Assembly: GCA_002495945.1 (NCBI GenBank)
Contig: DAHU01000027.1
Coordinates: forward strand, 6,706-21,001
Direction: 5' to 3'
Origin: Euryarchaeota archaeon UBA13
GTDB lineage: Archaea > Thermoplasmatota > Poseidoniia > Poseidoniales > Poseidoniaceae
Length of the DNA: 14,296 bases
Part shown: positions 1 to 6,688 of the stretch, in pieces
How the letters are laid out: each line of letters starts with the position of its first letter
Position numbering within the stretch: position 1 is the first letter of the stretch
Program-made: the position numbers and the translations under genes
Notes under the pieces: generated by a model
Databases searched by the model: none
What the model saw: only the letters and a program-made list of their open reading frames with translations
Told to the model about the DNA's origin: nothing

Positions 1-2610
1 AGTTGGCACTTCTTGGAAGGAGAAGGACCTCTAACTAATGATAATTCAGACGCATATCAAGGTGAAATTGTCGGAGCAGCGTGGGTGATGCCAGACGGAA
101 CTATAGTGGCTCAAGCAATTCAGTTATTCTCCGACCAACCTGTTTTTGACATCAGTGGGCAAGCCGGCGACCAGTTATTATTCTTCATTGAAATCGAGCC
201 ATATACAAAAGAACTCTACTTCAATGTATACAAAGAATACATTGATTGGGGAGATTACGAAGACCATCGATACGATGTTTACTTTGCTCACGACTACATA
301 CCAAGCATGTGGGAAAATGATGATTATATTTTAGATAATTACGACTACATGTGGAATGAATTCTACTGGCCTGAGGAAGGCATATTTTGGATGGTTATAG
401 TACCATTAACTGACATTGAAGATTTGACAATTTACAGTTACGTTGAGATTGCTGACCCGCCGCCCTCACTTGACGAGATGACTGAATTGGTCAATGAGAT
501 CCCTATAACGGGGCAGAAAATTAATGCGGGCAGAGGCGCTCCTGATGAAGACAGAGTGTTATATTATTACGTCAATGTTACTGAAAATCTTTCAGCATTG
601 AATGTGAAGACCTACGGCGGAACGGGAAATATTGATTTAGCAATATCCGCGGTAACAGTACCCGACCCATTTGATTCCTTTTTCGGTTGGGAAGAACCGT
701 GGTTTGACGATTGGGATGACTTTGGAGTCATTGGTGGAATCTTTGGTGGGGGATTCGACTCTGATTGGTCATCTGGTCCGGGCAACGAACATCAAGTAAA
801 TCTGTATAACTTGGAACCTGCCATTTACTTTGTTACCGCCTACACATATGGCAAAGCAAATGATTTCACTATTTCCGCTTCAATGTCTTTTGAACCACAG
901 AACATAGAGCCAGAAGACGCAATTGAACTGAGCCCGGGAATTTCTTATGGTCCGCTAAGCGGTTATAATGGACTTAGTCAATACTTCAAAATCAATGTTC
1001 CTGATGGAGTAGAAAGGCTAGAAGTTGACCTCAACAATGGCTTCGGAGAGGCCTCACTGTTCATGAAACTCTCAGACTCTCCAACTACAAGCGATTTCAC
1101 TCACAGCAGTAACAGTCCAGGAGCGGGTGATAAAATCGGTTTCAATGACCCTACTCCCGGAATGTGGTACATATTAATCGAGACGGAGTTTGTATTTGGT
1201 GATGTGGATATTACTGCATCATTTGAAGACAGATATGTTTGGCAGTATGACGGAAACCCGATTCAGTTATTCAATCAAGAGGAACTATCTGGTATTGAAG
1301 CTCCCGCTGGTGAGACGCTGAGGTTCTTCGTTGAACTTGAAAAGCCCGGCAATTACCTAATCATCCAAACCTATGGCGGTAATGGCGACCTAACTATGAC
1401 TGCAACGGGCACTGTGATGACATTTGTTTTCGATGATTTCTTTGATTTCTTCGAAGAAAGTGGCAGACAGAGACCCGGAGATGATTTACAAGCCCAAACA
1501 GTGGTAGTGGATTCTGACGGATTTGACACATACCAAGAAATTTACCTCGACCTTCCTGCTAACGGAGTATTTGACATTGTGCTCAACACTAATGACGGAT
1601 TTAGTGATGTGAATATAGTAGCCAGTTGGGAATACTCCGACTTTATAGATCCAATTGACGACTCTGATGATGACGATATAGAATCGAAGGTCACGCAAGA
1701 TTGTCGCAAGAGGGCCGAAACTGAAATGATGAGCAAAGATACAAACAGTGATGGGGTTTTAGATAAAAACGAATTTTCTTCGTTACTTATTGGTGATGAA
1801 AAATTAGACTTCAATAAAGCTGACTTGAATCGAGACGGTGAAATCGAGTTCGCAGAAGTACTCCAAATATCGTGCTCTTGTGGTAACGAATTAGCATTAA
1901 TTTTCGATCAACTATCACCAAATGGCAATGAAGTAGGAATTGAAAAATTATCATCCCAAGCGTTCGAAAATAACTACGAATTTTTTGAAATTGATGCTAA
2001 TTCAAATTTACAAATATCGCAGTCAGAAATTGATATACTAATCTTACTTTGTGAAACATCATTCGATGCTTTCGATGGAGACGGTGATGGTGTACCTGAC
2101 AAAGATGACGCATTCCCAAACGACCCGGATGAATCTAAGGATACAGACGGTGACGGTGTTGGTGATAATGCTGACCTAGCCCCTTCTTTGTCAAATGACC
2201 TGATATATTCTGCAGGCGCGATACTAGCTATAGGGTTGCTAGCCATGTTAGTATTAGTTTCTAGGGGTTCGCGCAGTCGAGCAGAAAATGATACATGGAA
2301 TTCCACAAAACAGTATAACATAGCTGAACAAATGTTGGGCATGCAAGACGGAACTGATAACATTGATGCCGTTGGAGTCTCAGTAAATGAGCAGCCATCT
2401 GCAATAACGAATTCTCAAGATGTAACTGCCATCCAACAACCACTGGTAGAGAACAATTTCTTTGATGAATTACTCAATGATTCTAATTCGCCACCTTCAC
2501 AGTTGCTAGGGAATATCGACCATAGAGGTGTCGAAGTTATCGAATACCCCATGGGCTCGGGTGAGAAATGGCAAAGAAATAATCACGCTGAGCCTTGGAA
2601 ACGCCGCTAG
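1..2610 (+). CDS. Large secreted/membrane-anchored calcium-binding surface protein (5' end outside window)
   Basis: The reading frame is open to the first base of the window and no signal peptide is visible, so the true start lies upstream; the TTG at 13 is only the first possible start inside the window. The visible part (about 869 residues) has, in order: acidic, aromatic-rich beta segments; about three beta-sandwich units resembling PPC (bacterial pre-peptidase C-terminal) domains, around bases 450-890, 895-1230 and 1235-1640; EF-hand-like loops at 1738 (DTNSDGVLDKNE), 1822 (DLNRDGEIEFAE) and a weaker one at 1993; thrombospondin type-3 Asp repeats at 2074-2190; one membrane span at about 2200-2265 followed by an Arg-rich stop-transfer (RGSRSR); and a cytoplasmic tail of about 110 residues ending in a Trp- and Arg-containing segment. 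Inferred topology: a large extracellular Ca2+-stabilised ectodomain with its C-terminus inside. Ligand and function are unknown; an adhesin, or an accessory part of a secreted hydrolase, is possible. The stop (TAG) directly abuts the stop of the convergent archaeosortase gene. Confidence 0.85.
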   Translation, partial: SWHFLEGEGPLTNDNSDAYQGEIVGAAWVMPDGTIVAQAIQLFSDQPVFDISGQAGDQLLFFIEIEPYTKELYFNVYKEYIDWGDYEDHRYDVYFAHDYIPSMWENDDYILDNYDYMWNEFYWPEEGIFWMVIVPLTDIEDLTIYSYVEIADPPPSLDEMTELVNEIPITGQKINAGRGAPDEDRVLYYYVNVTENLSALNVKTYGGTGNIDLAISAVTVPDPFDSFFGWEEPWFDDWDDFGVIGGIFGGGFDSDWSSGPGNEHQVNLYNLEPAIYFVTAYTYGKANDFTISASMSFEPQNIEPEDAIELSPGISYGPLSGYNGLSQYFKINVPDGVERLEVDLNNGFGEASLFMKLSDSPTTSDFTHSSNSPGAGDKIGFNDPTPGMWYILIETEFVFGDVDITASFEDRYVWQYDGNPIQLFNQEELSGIEAPAGETLRFFVELEKPGNYLIIQTYGGNGDLTMTATGTVMTFVFDDFFDFFEESGRQRPGDDLQAQTVVVDSDGFDTYQEIYLDLPANGVFDIVLNTNDGFSDVNIVASWEYSDFIDPIDDSDDDDIESKVTQDCRKRAETEMMSKDTNSDGVLDKNEFSSLLIGDEKLDFNKADLNRDGEIEFAEVLQISCSCGNELALIFDQLSPNGNEVGIEKLSSQAFENNYEFFEIDANSNLQISQSEIDILILLCETSFDAFDGDGDGVPDKDDAFPNDPDESKDTDGDGVGDNADLAPSLSNDLIYSAGAILAIGLLAMLVLVSRGSRSRAENDTWNSTKQYNIAEQMLGMQDGTDNIDAVGVSVNEQPSAITNSQDVTAIQQPLVENNFFDELLNDSNSPPSQLLGNIDHRGVEVIEYPMGSGEKWQRNNHAEPWKRR

Positions 2611-3525
2611 TCATATTTTCTTCTTAGGCTGCATCAAACCAAGTGGTTTTAGTAAACGTACGATATGTCGGTGAAGTTCTGGTAGAATTTCGAACATGAT
2701 TAATGCCATAAAGAACATGGCAAACAGTGACACGAAACGTGCCGCATAATTATGTCCAAACTCAAAAACACTCATCCCATAAAACGACCATGTTGTATAT
2801 GTCTGATGCATCCATATTAGACCAACATTCCTGAAAACATTGAGGATATGAATAACAGGAATAGTAAACAAAATGGCTCTGATTCGACGTCGCCAGTCAA
2901 GATCTAAAACTGCTATAGCACCAATAAAAATCACCATCGATTGAAGAGCAGTGCATGCTAAAACAAAGTTAATGCCAATAAATGAACCATCTGCCATTAC
3001 TAATTCAGTTTGAAATGGGAATTCACCTATTGTCTCGCTACTAAACCATCTATTTCCATCCCAGTCATCCCATGTTACTTTACCAGCCGAAGTTTCGACC
3101 CAAGTCTCACCAAGATGGATATCACCTGTACCTGAAATTCGATAGAATAGCGCAACCTGAGAAGCAACAAACCATATTGCGATAACGTTTAACCAAGGAA
3201 CATGTGAAATTAGCAGATATGGTCCACCTGCATAAGCCATAGCACCTCTTGCCCAATTTAGAGCGTTTCTTGTACGATTGTCCTTCGCATTATTCTCCCA
3301 TATCGCTATTCCCAGTGTTATTGGTAAGGCGAGTAAGCTCATCACTGTCAAAACTAGGTCGCCTTTTTCTTGGTAATCCCAAGCACTGGAAAAGAAATAC
3401 AAACCAACGAGAATCCATCCAAACTGTGCTAATTTAGCCGAGTTTCCTGCCCGTCGATGCCAAGACAAAGCCAAGGAAACTAAACCAACAGCGCCAATGA
3501 TGGGCACTATAGAATCAGCCTCCAT
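2611..3525 (-). CDS. artA: Archaeosortase A-like exosortase-family transpeptidase
   Basis: A polytopic membrane protein of about 304 residues with the motifs of the exosortase/archaeosortase family. The catalytic Cys is in LACTALQSM (Cys191), the conserved Arg in NVFRNV (Arg232), and a third basic site lies in FGHNYAARF (His258/Arg263) before the last membrane helix. The Cys-to-Arg spacing of 41 matches what I recall for Haloferax ArtA (C173/R214). ArtA cleaves C-terminal PGF-CTERM sorting signals and links secreted proteins to a lipid anchor on the outer face of the membrane. A soluble, Trp-rich insertion of about 55 residues precedes the Cys, as in ArtA. I chose the ATG at 3525: the longer frame, reaching 3699, would run into the divergent HAD gene, and no ATG, GTG or TTG occurs in frame between 3525 and the start of that gene. 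No substrate with a PGF-CTERM tail lies in the window; the neighbouring surface protein has a long tail after its membrane span and does not look like one. The family call is firm; the ArtA subtype is likely. Confidence 0.82.
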   Translation of the reverse strand: MEADSIVPIIGAVGLVSLALSWHRRAGNSAKLAQFGWILVGLYFFSSAWDYQEKGDLVLTVMSLLALPITLGIAIWENNAKDNRTRNALNWARGAMAYAGGPYLLISHVPWLNVIAIWFVASQVALFYRISGTGDIHLGETWVETSAGKVTWDDWDGNRWFSSETIGEFPFQTELVMADGSFIGINFVLACTALQSMVIFIGAIAVLDLDWRRRIRAILFTIPVIHILNVFRNVGLIWMHQTYTTWSFYGMSVFEFGHNYAARFVSLFAMFFMALIMFEILPELHRHIVRLLKPLGLMQPKKKI

Positions 3526-3604
3526 GAATGCCCCAAACAGCGGCCAAACTTCAAAACTTGCATAGAATGCAAAAAAACTTGAACGGTTGATATTTCCCTT
3601 AACT
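3526..3604. promoter_or_regulatory. Divergent promoter region between archaeosortase and HAD phosphatase genes
   Basis: This 79-base AT-rich gap must hold both promoters. It contains a perfect 15-base inverted repeat (TTGCAT-AGA-ATGCAA, 3558-3572) and a direct repeat AAAACTTG at 3553-3560 and 3574-3581, 21 bases or about two helical turns apart. An A-tract at 3571-3577 lies about 30 bases before the HAD ATG and could serve as a TATA-like element for a leaderless transcript. No Shine-Dalgarno site precedes the HAD ATG. The regulatory role is inferred from position and symmetry only. Confidence 0.45.
3558..3572. repeat. Perfect inverted repeat, candidate operator
   Basis: TTGCAT and ATGCAA form perfect 6-base arms around the spacer AGA, in the middle of the divergent intergenic region between artA and the HAD phosphatase gene. 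The size and symmetry suit a dimeric helix-turn-helix regulator. Its placement about 33-47 bases before both start codons would let one bound protein affect both promoters. No protein is known to bind it. Confidence 0.4.
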
Positions 3605-4273
3605 ATGGAGGGAGCGGTAGTAGAGGTTTTGACAACCACTCCACAAGGTGGTTTTAATCCCAAACCTATTGCATTTCTCGACCGCGATGGCGTCATCAAT
3701 ATCGGTAGTCCAAATTACATCAATTCTCCTGATGAATTAGTACTGTTAGAAGGTGCTGCTGCGGCAATTGGAGAATTGAAGCGTAATGGATATCATATCT
3801 GTATCGTGACTAATCAATCGGCAATAAGTAGGGGGCTTTGGGGGCCAAAACAGATAGAGAAAATCCACCAAAAAATGCAGGAAATGATACTTGAAATTGA
3901 TAACGATGCGGTAATTGATTTGATTATAACCTGTCCTCACAGGCAAATGGACCGATGTAACTGCAGGAAACCAATGCCGGGCATGCTATACCTCGGAGAA
4001 TCTTACTTCCGGCATAATTTAGTGCTAAATAAAGGATTAAATATTGATGTTAAAATCCCCAACGAGGCAGTCAAAGTAAATTGGTGGAAAGATAAACCGC
4101 AGGCGAGCAACGAGCATGATTTGATTGTCGGGGATAGAAAAAGTGATCTTGGAGCAGGTTGGGCAAGAGGTATTAGATTGTTCAAAGTAAATCCAAATCT
4201 CGGACTGGCTCAGGTTGTTAGTCGAGCAATCAATCAACAAGATAAAGGAGATAACTTTCAACCTGTTAGGTGA
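3605..4273 (+). CDS. HAD-superfamily phosphatase, GmhB/histidinol-phosphatase type
   Basis: All HAD motifs are visible: the nucleophile motif FLDRDGVIN (Asp26, Asp28), TNQS (Thr69-Ser72), and GDRKSD (Asp177, Asp181), which binds Mg2+. A Cys/His zinc site (Cys110, His112, Cys118, Cys120) is followed by RKP. That zinc loop is typical of D,D-heptose 1,7-bisphosphate phosphatase (GmhB) and HisB-N. The protein is 222 residues, longer than the roughly 180-190 usual for GmhB; the excess is an insertion of about 30 residues, rich in Lys, Asn and Trp, between the zinc loop and the last motif. I chose ATG 3605 over the upstream TTG at 3587. The stop codon lies within the ribosome-binding site of tiaS, so the two are probably co-transcribed. 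The substrate is a guess: a sugar phosphate for surface glycans, or histidinol phosphate; no heptose or histidine pathway gene is nearby to decide. Confidence 0.8.
   Translation: MEGAVVEVLTTTPQGGFNPKPIAFLDRDGVINIGSPNYINSPDELVLLEGAAAAIGELKRNGYHICIVTNQSAISRGLWGPKQIEKIHQKMQEMILEIDNDAVIDLIITCPHRQMDRCNCRKPMPGMLYLGESYFRHNLVLNKGLNIDVKIPNEAVKVNWWKDKPQASNEHDLIVGDRKSDLGAGWARGIRLFKVNPNLGLAQVVSRAINQQDKGDNFQPVR
4269..4273 (+). promoter_or_regulatory. Shine-Dalgarno site of tiaS
   Basis: GGTGA ends 5 bases before the ATG at 4279 and overlaps the TGA stop of the HAD phosphatase gene. It decides the tiaS start: a GTG at 4270 in the same frame would lie inside this site, so the ATG at 4279 is preferred. The arrangement implies translational coupling. 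Confidence 0.6.
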
Positions 4274-4278
4274 ACAAT

Positions 4279-5466
4279 ATGGGTTGGTTAGCACTGGATG
4301 ATACCGACCATTTAGGTGGCGGTTGCACAACCTACTCTATGTTTGAACTGGTTAGAAATCTGCCGAGTGGATACACCATTGAAGAATATAGATTGGTAAG
4401 ATTGTATCCCTTTGCCAGTCGGCGAACTAGAGGAAATGCAGCCGTGGCGGTAAAAATAGTTGGTAATGATTATGCCGAGTTACTTGGTTTCCTTGAACAA
4501 TGGTGGATTGATAAACTTCTGCCATTGCAGGGAGAAATTACGGAATCAGAACAATATAACCGACCACAAAGCCCCACTGACCCGGGAATGGTTTGGTTTC
4601 ATGACCGCCCAGATGAAGAATTTTACTGGCAGTGCGTTCGGAATGAGGTTTCTGTGGAAAAGATTCCTACAGCCGATAAATCATGGGGTGGACACGGAAG
4701 AATTGGAGCCACTGCTGCTATTGCTTGGCCTGCAAGCTCTTACACTTTTGAAGCCATAAGTTGGAGAAAGCAAGATTCTGTAAATAAATCATCAAAAAGG
4801 CAGGTTGATTTGAACCTACTTGCAATCATAGATGAACATCCAGATAATTTTATGTCCCGTGATTTGAGGTCAAACTCCGTTTTGATTTCACCACGCGGCA
4901 ACTGTCCGGTGTTATTTGGTCTAAGGTCGAGAACTTATGAATCCGCAAAAACCAGTTGTGAACAACTTTTACAATCACCAAACACTGAAGCAATAGAAGG
5001 TTATGTTGTGTTTAAAACAAACCAAGCTACTGACGATCACCTAAACGACGATATGGATGGAACTGTCGATGAAATCCAGATAAAAAAAAGAGGTACCGTA
5101 AAAATAACATGCACAAATGGTCAAGACTTAATGGCATTTAGTGAATCAGGCGATATTAAGAATTTAGCACAATGGCTAAAGCCAGGAGATAAAATCCAGT
5201 TCAATGGTTTGACTAATGACGATGGCGCAATCCATTTGGAAAAATTACGAGTCATAAAATCAACACCCAACCAACGACGCCCGAAGTGTATTCCTTGTAA
5301 TGTGACATTGAAATCAATGGGGAAAAATCAACCCCTTAGATGTCCACAGTGTCGAGAGAAATTTACCCAACGTTGGGAATATGTCAAGCGTGAGCCACCT
5401 TTTGAAGACTGGGTTCAGCCACCTGCAGACTCAAGGCGCCATCTGTCTATGCCCTTGACATGGTAA
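4279..5466 (+). CDS. tiaS: tRNA(Ile2) 2-agmatinylcytidine synthetase TiaS
   Basis: TiaS uses ATP and agmatine to turn the wobble cytidine (C34, anticodon CAU) of tRNA-Ile2 into agmatidine, so that it reads AUA and not AUG; it is essential in archaea. Visible hallmarks are the N-terminal ALDDTD with GGGCTTY (residues about 4-20), RLVRLYPF followed by RTRGNAAVAV (about 38-56), a central GRIGATAAIAWP, and SPRGNCPVLFGLRSR. These are followed by an OB-fold-like segment (about 265-335) and a C-terminal zinc ribbon with CIPC and CPQC pairs. This order matches TiaS. Its 395 residues are close to the family's roughly 400-430. It sits directly downstream of the HAD phosphatase gene with its Shine-Dalgarno site in that gene's stop, so they probably form a two-gene operon. 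No feature is missing. Confidence 0.93.
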   Translation: MGWLALDDTDHLGGGCTTYSMFELVRNLPSGYTIEEYRLVRLYPFASRRTRGNAAVAVKIVGNDYAELLGFLEQWWIDKLLPLQGEITESEQYNRPQSPTDPGMVWFHDRPDEEFYWQCVRNEVSVEKIPTADKSWGGHGRIGATAAIAWPASSYTFEAISWRKQDSVNKSSKRQVDLNLLAIIDEHPDNFMSRDLRSNSVLISPRGNCPVLFGLRSRTYESAKTSCEQLLQSPNTEAIEGYVVFKTNQATDDHLNDDMDGTVDEIQIKKRGTVKITCTNGQDLMAFSESGDIKNLAQWLKPGDKIQFNGLTNDDGAIHLEKLRVIKSTPNQRRPKCIPCNVTLKSMGKNQPLRCPQCREKFTQRWEYVKREPPFEDWVQPPADSRRHLSMPLTW

Positions 5467-5493
5467 AGAGGATATTTGTTTTGATTGTTGGAC

Positions 5494-5499
5494 AATTTA
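5494..5499 (+). promoter_or_regulatory. Possible TATA-like box of the small membrane protein gene at 5527
   Basis: AATTTA lies 28-33 bases before the ATG at 5527, in a short gap after tiaS. No Shine-Dalgarno site precedes that ATG, which fits a separate, leaderless transcript. The sequence is too short and AT-rich to prove this. Confidence 0.25.
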
Positions 5500-5526
5500 C
5501 AAAAGCAAAATCAATTTAGCATTATC

Positions 5527-5772
5527 ATGGTTGATGAGTCCACAACAAAAAACATCGCTTATGCAATATTTGCCCTTTCGTTTTTGGTAATGGTTTACTT
5601 TATTGCTAAGCAGGCACGCCAAAACAGAATCTCGGCTGTTGATAGTCACGCGCCAAAAATTGCTGGTTCAGATACTATCGGAGGATCGGCAAAAAACCCT
5701 CAACAATTCGATGAACCTGATGATGAGGCACTTGAAGAAATGGCAGACTTATTGGGTGAGAATGAAGATTAA
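5527..5772 (+). CDS. Small single-span membrane protein, unknown function
   Basis: An 81-residue protein. A short polar N-terminus is followed by one hydrophobic helix (about residues 9-29, from NIAYAIFALSF to VYFIAK), then a basic stretch (KQARQNR), which suggests the N-terminus is outside and the C-terminus in the cytoplasm. The C-terminal third is strongly acidic (DEPDDEALEEM). I do not recognise the family. I chose the ATG at 5527 over a TTG at 5485, because the extra residues of the longer form are polar and the ATG has an AT-rich box about 30 bases upstream. Its TAA stop overlaps the TAA stop of the convergent RadB-like gene in the shared palindrome TTAA. Confidence 0.6.
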   Translation: MVDESTTKNIAYAIFALSFLVMVYFIAKQARQNRISAVDSHAPKIAGSDTIGGSAKNPQQFDEPDDEALEEMADLLGENED

Positions 5773-6362
5773 TCAATAATCTCTAAGCCGGATTCTACAA
5801 TCTTTAATGTGTAAGAATCACCCGAGTAAGTTAGGTTTCGACGATTGCCATCTTGGTGGCGACAAAGAGTCCACACCTCATAACCATCGTCAACAAAATG
5901 CTGTTCTGACCGAGCAAAGATATTACCTTCTCGAGCCCCACTAGCATCAATCGTGCCTTTGCTAATCAGAAGCAAACGAATGTTTGAGTCGATAGATTTC
6001 CCCAGTTTACTCATCAATTCTAATTGTGATTTAGGTATCTTTCCACTCTTATCACACCAATCATCGAGGACAACTAACTTAACAGACGGTAGCGTATTTG
6101 CCGCAGATATTATTGTATTGACGGCTTTGTCCAATGCCCCAGCAATCATCATTGCGTGAAACCTAGACGATGCAACTGGTGATAGATGGCTGAATAATTG
6201 TGGAAATCTTTCCGGGTTGGGCATGTCTAACCCAATCCATAACACCCTTCCACCTTCATCGATTATATCAGCAGACATATGCAGACCCAAAGTCGTACCG
6301 CCAACACTACCTTCGACAGCCAAGTGAACTCTGGTTGATTCAGACCGGTCGCGCCATCGCAT
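5769..6362 (-). CDS. RecA/RadB-like fold protein with degenerate Walker A motif
   Basis: A 197-residue protein that resembles a minimal RecA-family core such as archaeal RadB. It has a P-loop-like segment after a beta strand (VEGSVGGTTLGLHM, residues 16-29), then GGRVLWIGLD as the second strand, a Walker B-like strand (KLVVLDDW), a further strand (IRLLLISKG), and an end segment (CRHQDGNRRN, then TLKIVESGLEIID) like the KHR and C-terminal beta hairpin region of RadB. The invariant Walker A lysine is replaced: where RadA/RadB have GKT, this has GGT (Gly22-Thr23). ATP hydrolysis is therefore doubtful, and the protein may be a non-catalytic RadA/RadB partner. I chose the ATG at 6362; one at 6416 would add 18 residues unlike the family. 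Neighbours are small membrane proteins and give no clue. The fold assignment is inference from motif order. Confidence 0.6.
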   Translation of the reverse strand: MRWRDRSESTRVHLAVEGSVGGTTLGLHMSADIIDEGGRVLWIGLDMPNPERFPQLFSHLSPVASSRFHAMMIAGALDKAVNTIISAANTLPSVKLVVLDDWCDKSGKIPKSQLELMSKLGKSIDSNIRLLLISKGTIDASGAREGNIFARSEQHFVDDGYEVWTLCRHQDGNRRNLTYSGDSYTLKIVESGLEIID

Positions 6363-6445
6363 GTTGTTAGTGGGATAACGATAGTGAATGACTATTTTGG
6401 TAAACAATAGTAACATTATTTGACCTATCGACTCTACGAACTGAC
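6363..6445. promoter_or_regulatory. Divergent promoter region with repeated ATAGT/ACTAT elements
   Basis: This gap lies between the RadB-like gene (-) and a small membrane protein gene (+). It holds ATAGT at 6381-6385, ACTATT at 6391-6396 and AATAGT at 6406-6411. The first two form a dyad with a 5-base spacer, and the last two a dyad with 6-base arms and a 9-base spacer. AT-rich boxes suitable for TBP occur about 30 bases before each start (CATTATTTG at 6414-6422 for the + gene; the middle ACTATT itself for the - gene). Neither start has a Shine-Dalgarno site. Confidence 0.4.
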
Positions 6446-6688
6446 ATGGCTGAGGCGAAAAAGTCCGATGACGAGCCCGTGAATTTTACTGTACGGAAAG
6501 GAGAAAGGATACCCCGTAAACCACTTGGCCAATATGCTGAGGCCGACAGTTTCGCCCATGCGGTCTCAAGAGATGGATTTTGGAAAACTGCAATGAACGA
6601 TGTTAACCAATTCGGCCCTATCTCGATGATGATATTATTGCTAATTATTGCCTCGGTAACTGGAACAATTCTACTATTATTGAGTTAA
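6446..6688 (+). CDS. Small C-terminally anchored membrane protein, unknown function
   Basis: An 80-residue protein with a charged, soluble N-terminal part (residues 1-55) and one C-terminal hydrophobic helix (about 57-79, from PISMMILLLIIAS to ILLLLS), which ends almost at the stop codon. That is a tail-anchor-like topology, with the N-terminus most likely in the cytoplasm. The family is not recognised. SecE- and Sec61-beta-like subunits have similar architecture, and Sec61-beta is a possible alternative, since it also has a polar N-terminus and one C-terminal span, but I see no diagnostic match. The ATG at 6446 lacks a Shine-Dalgarno site. Its TAA shares the palindrome TTAA with the stop of the convergent gene. 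Confidence 0.65.
   Translation: MAEAKKSDDEPVNFTVRKGERIPRKPLGQYAEADSFAHAVSRDGFWKTAMNDVNQFGPISMMILLLIIASVTGTILLLLS

Noticed and set aside
1974..2363. A 129-codon minus-strand frame opposite the Asp-rich TSP3 region
   Set aside because: Its Ser/Pro-rich composition is the mirror of GAC/GAT repeats on the other strand; it is a shadow.
3526..3699. N-terminal extension of the archaeosortase frame
   Set aside because: It would overlap about 95 bases of the divergent HAD gene and the shared promoter; the family-like protein begins at the ATG at 3525.
5484..5496. Small inverted repeat ATTGT-TGG-ACAAT after tiaS, considered as a terminator
   Set aside because: Arms are only 5 bases and AT-rich, with no following T-run; stability would be negligible.
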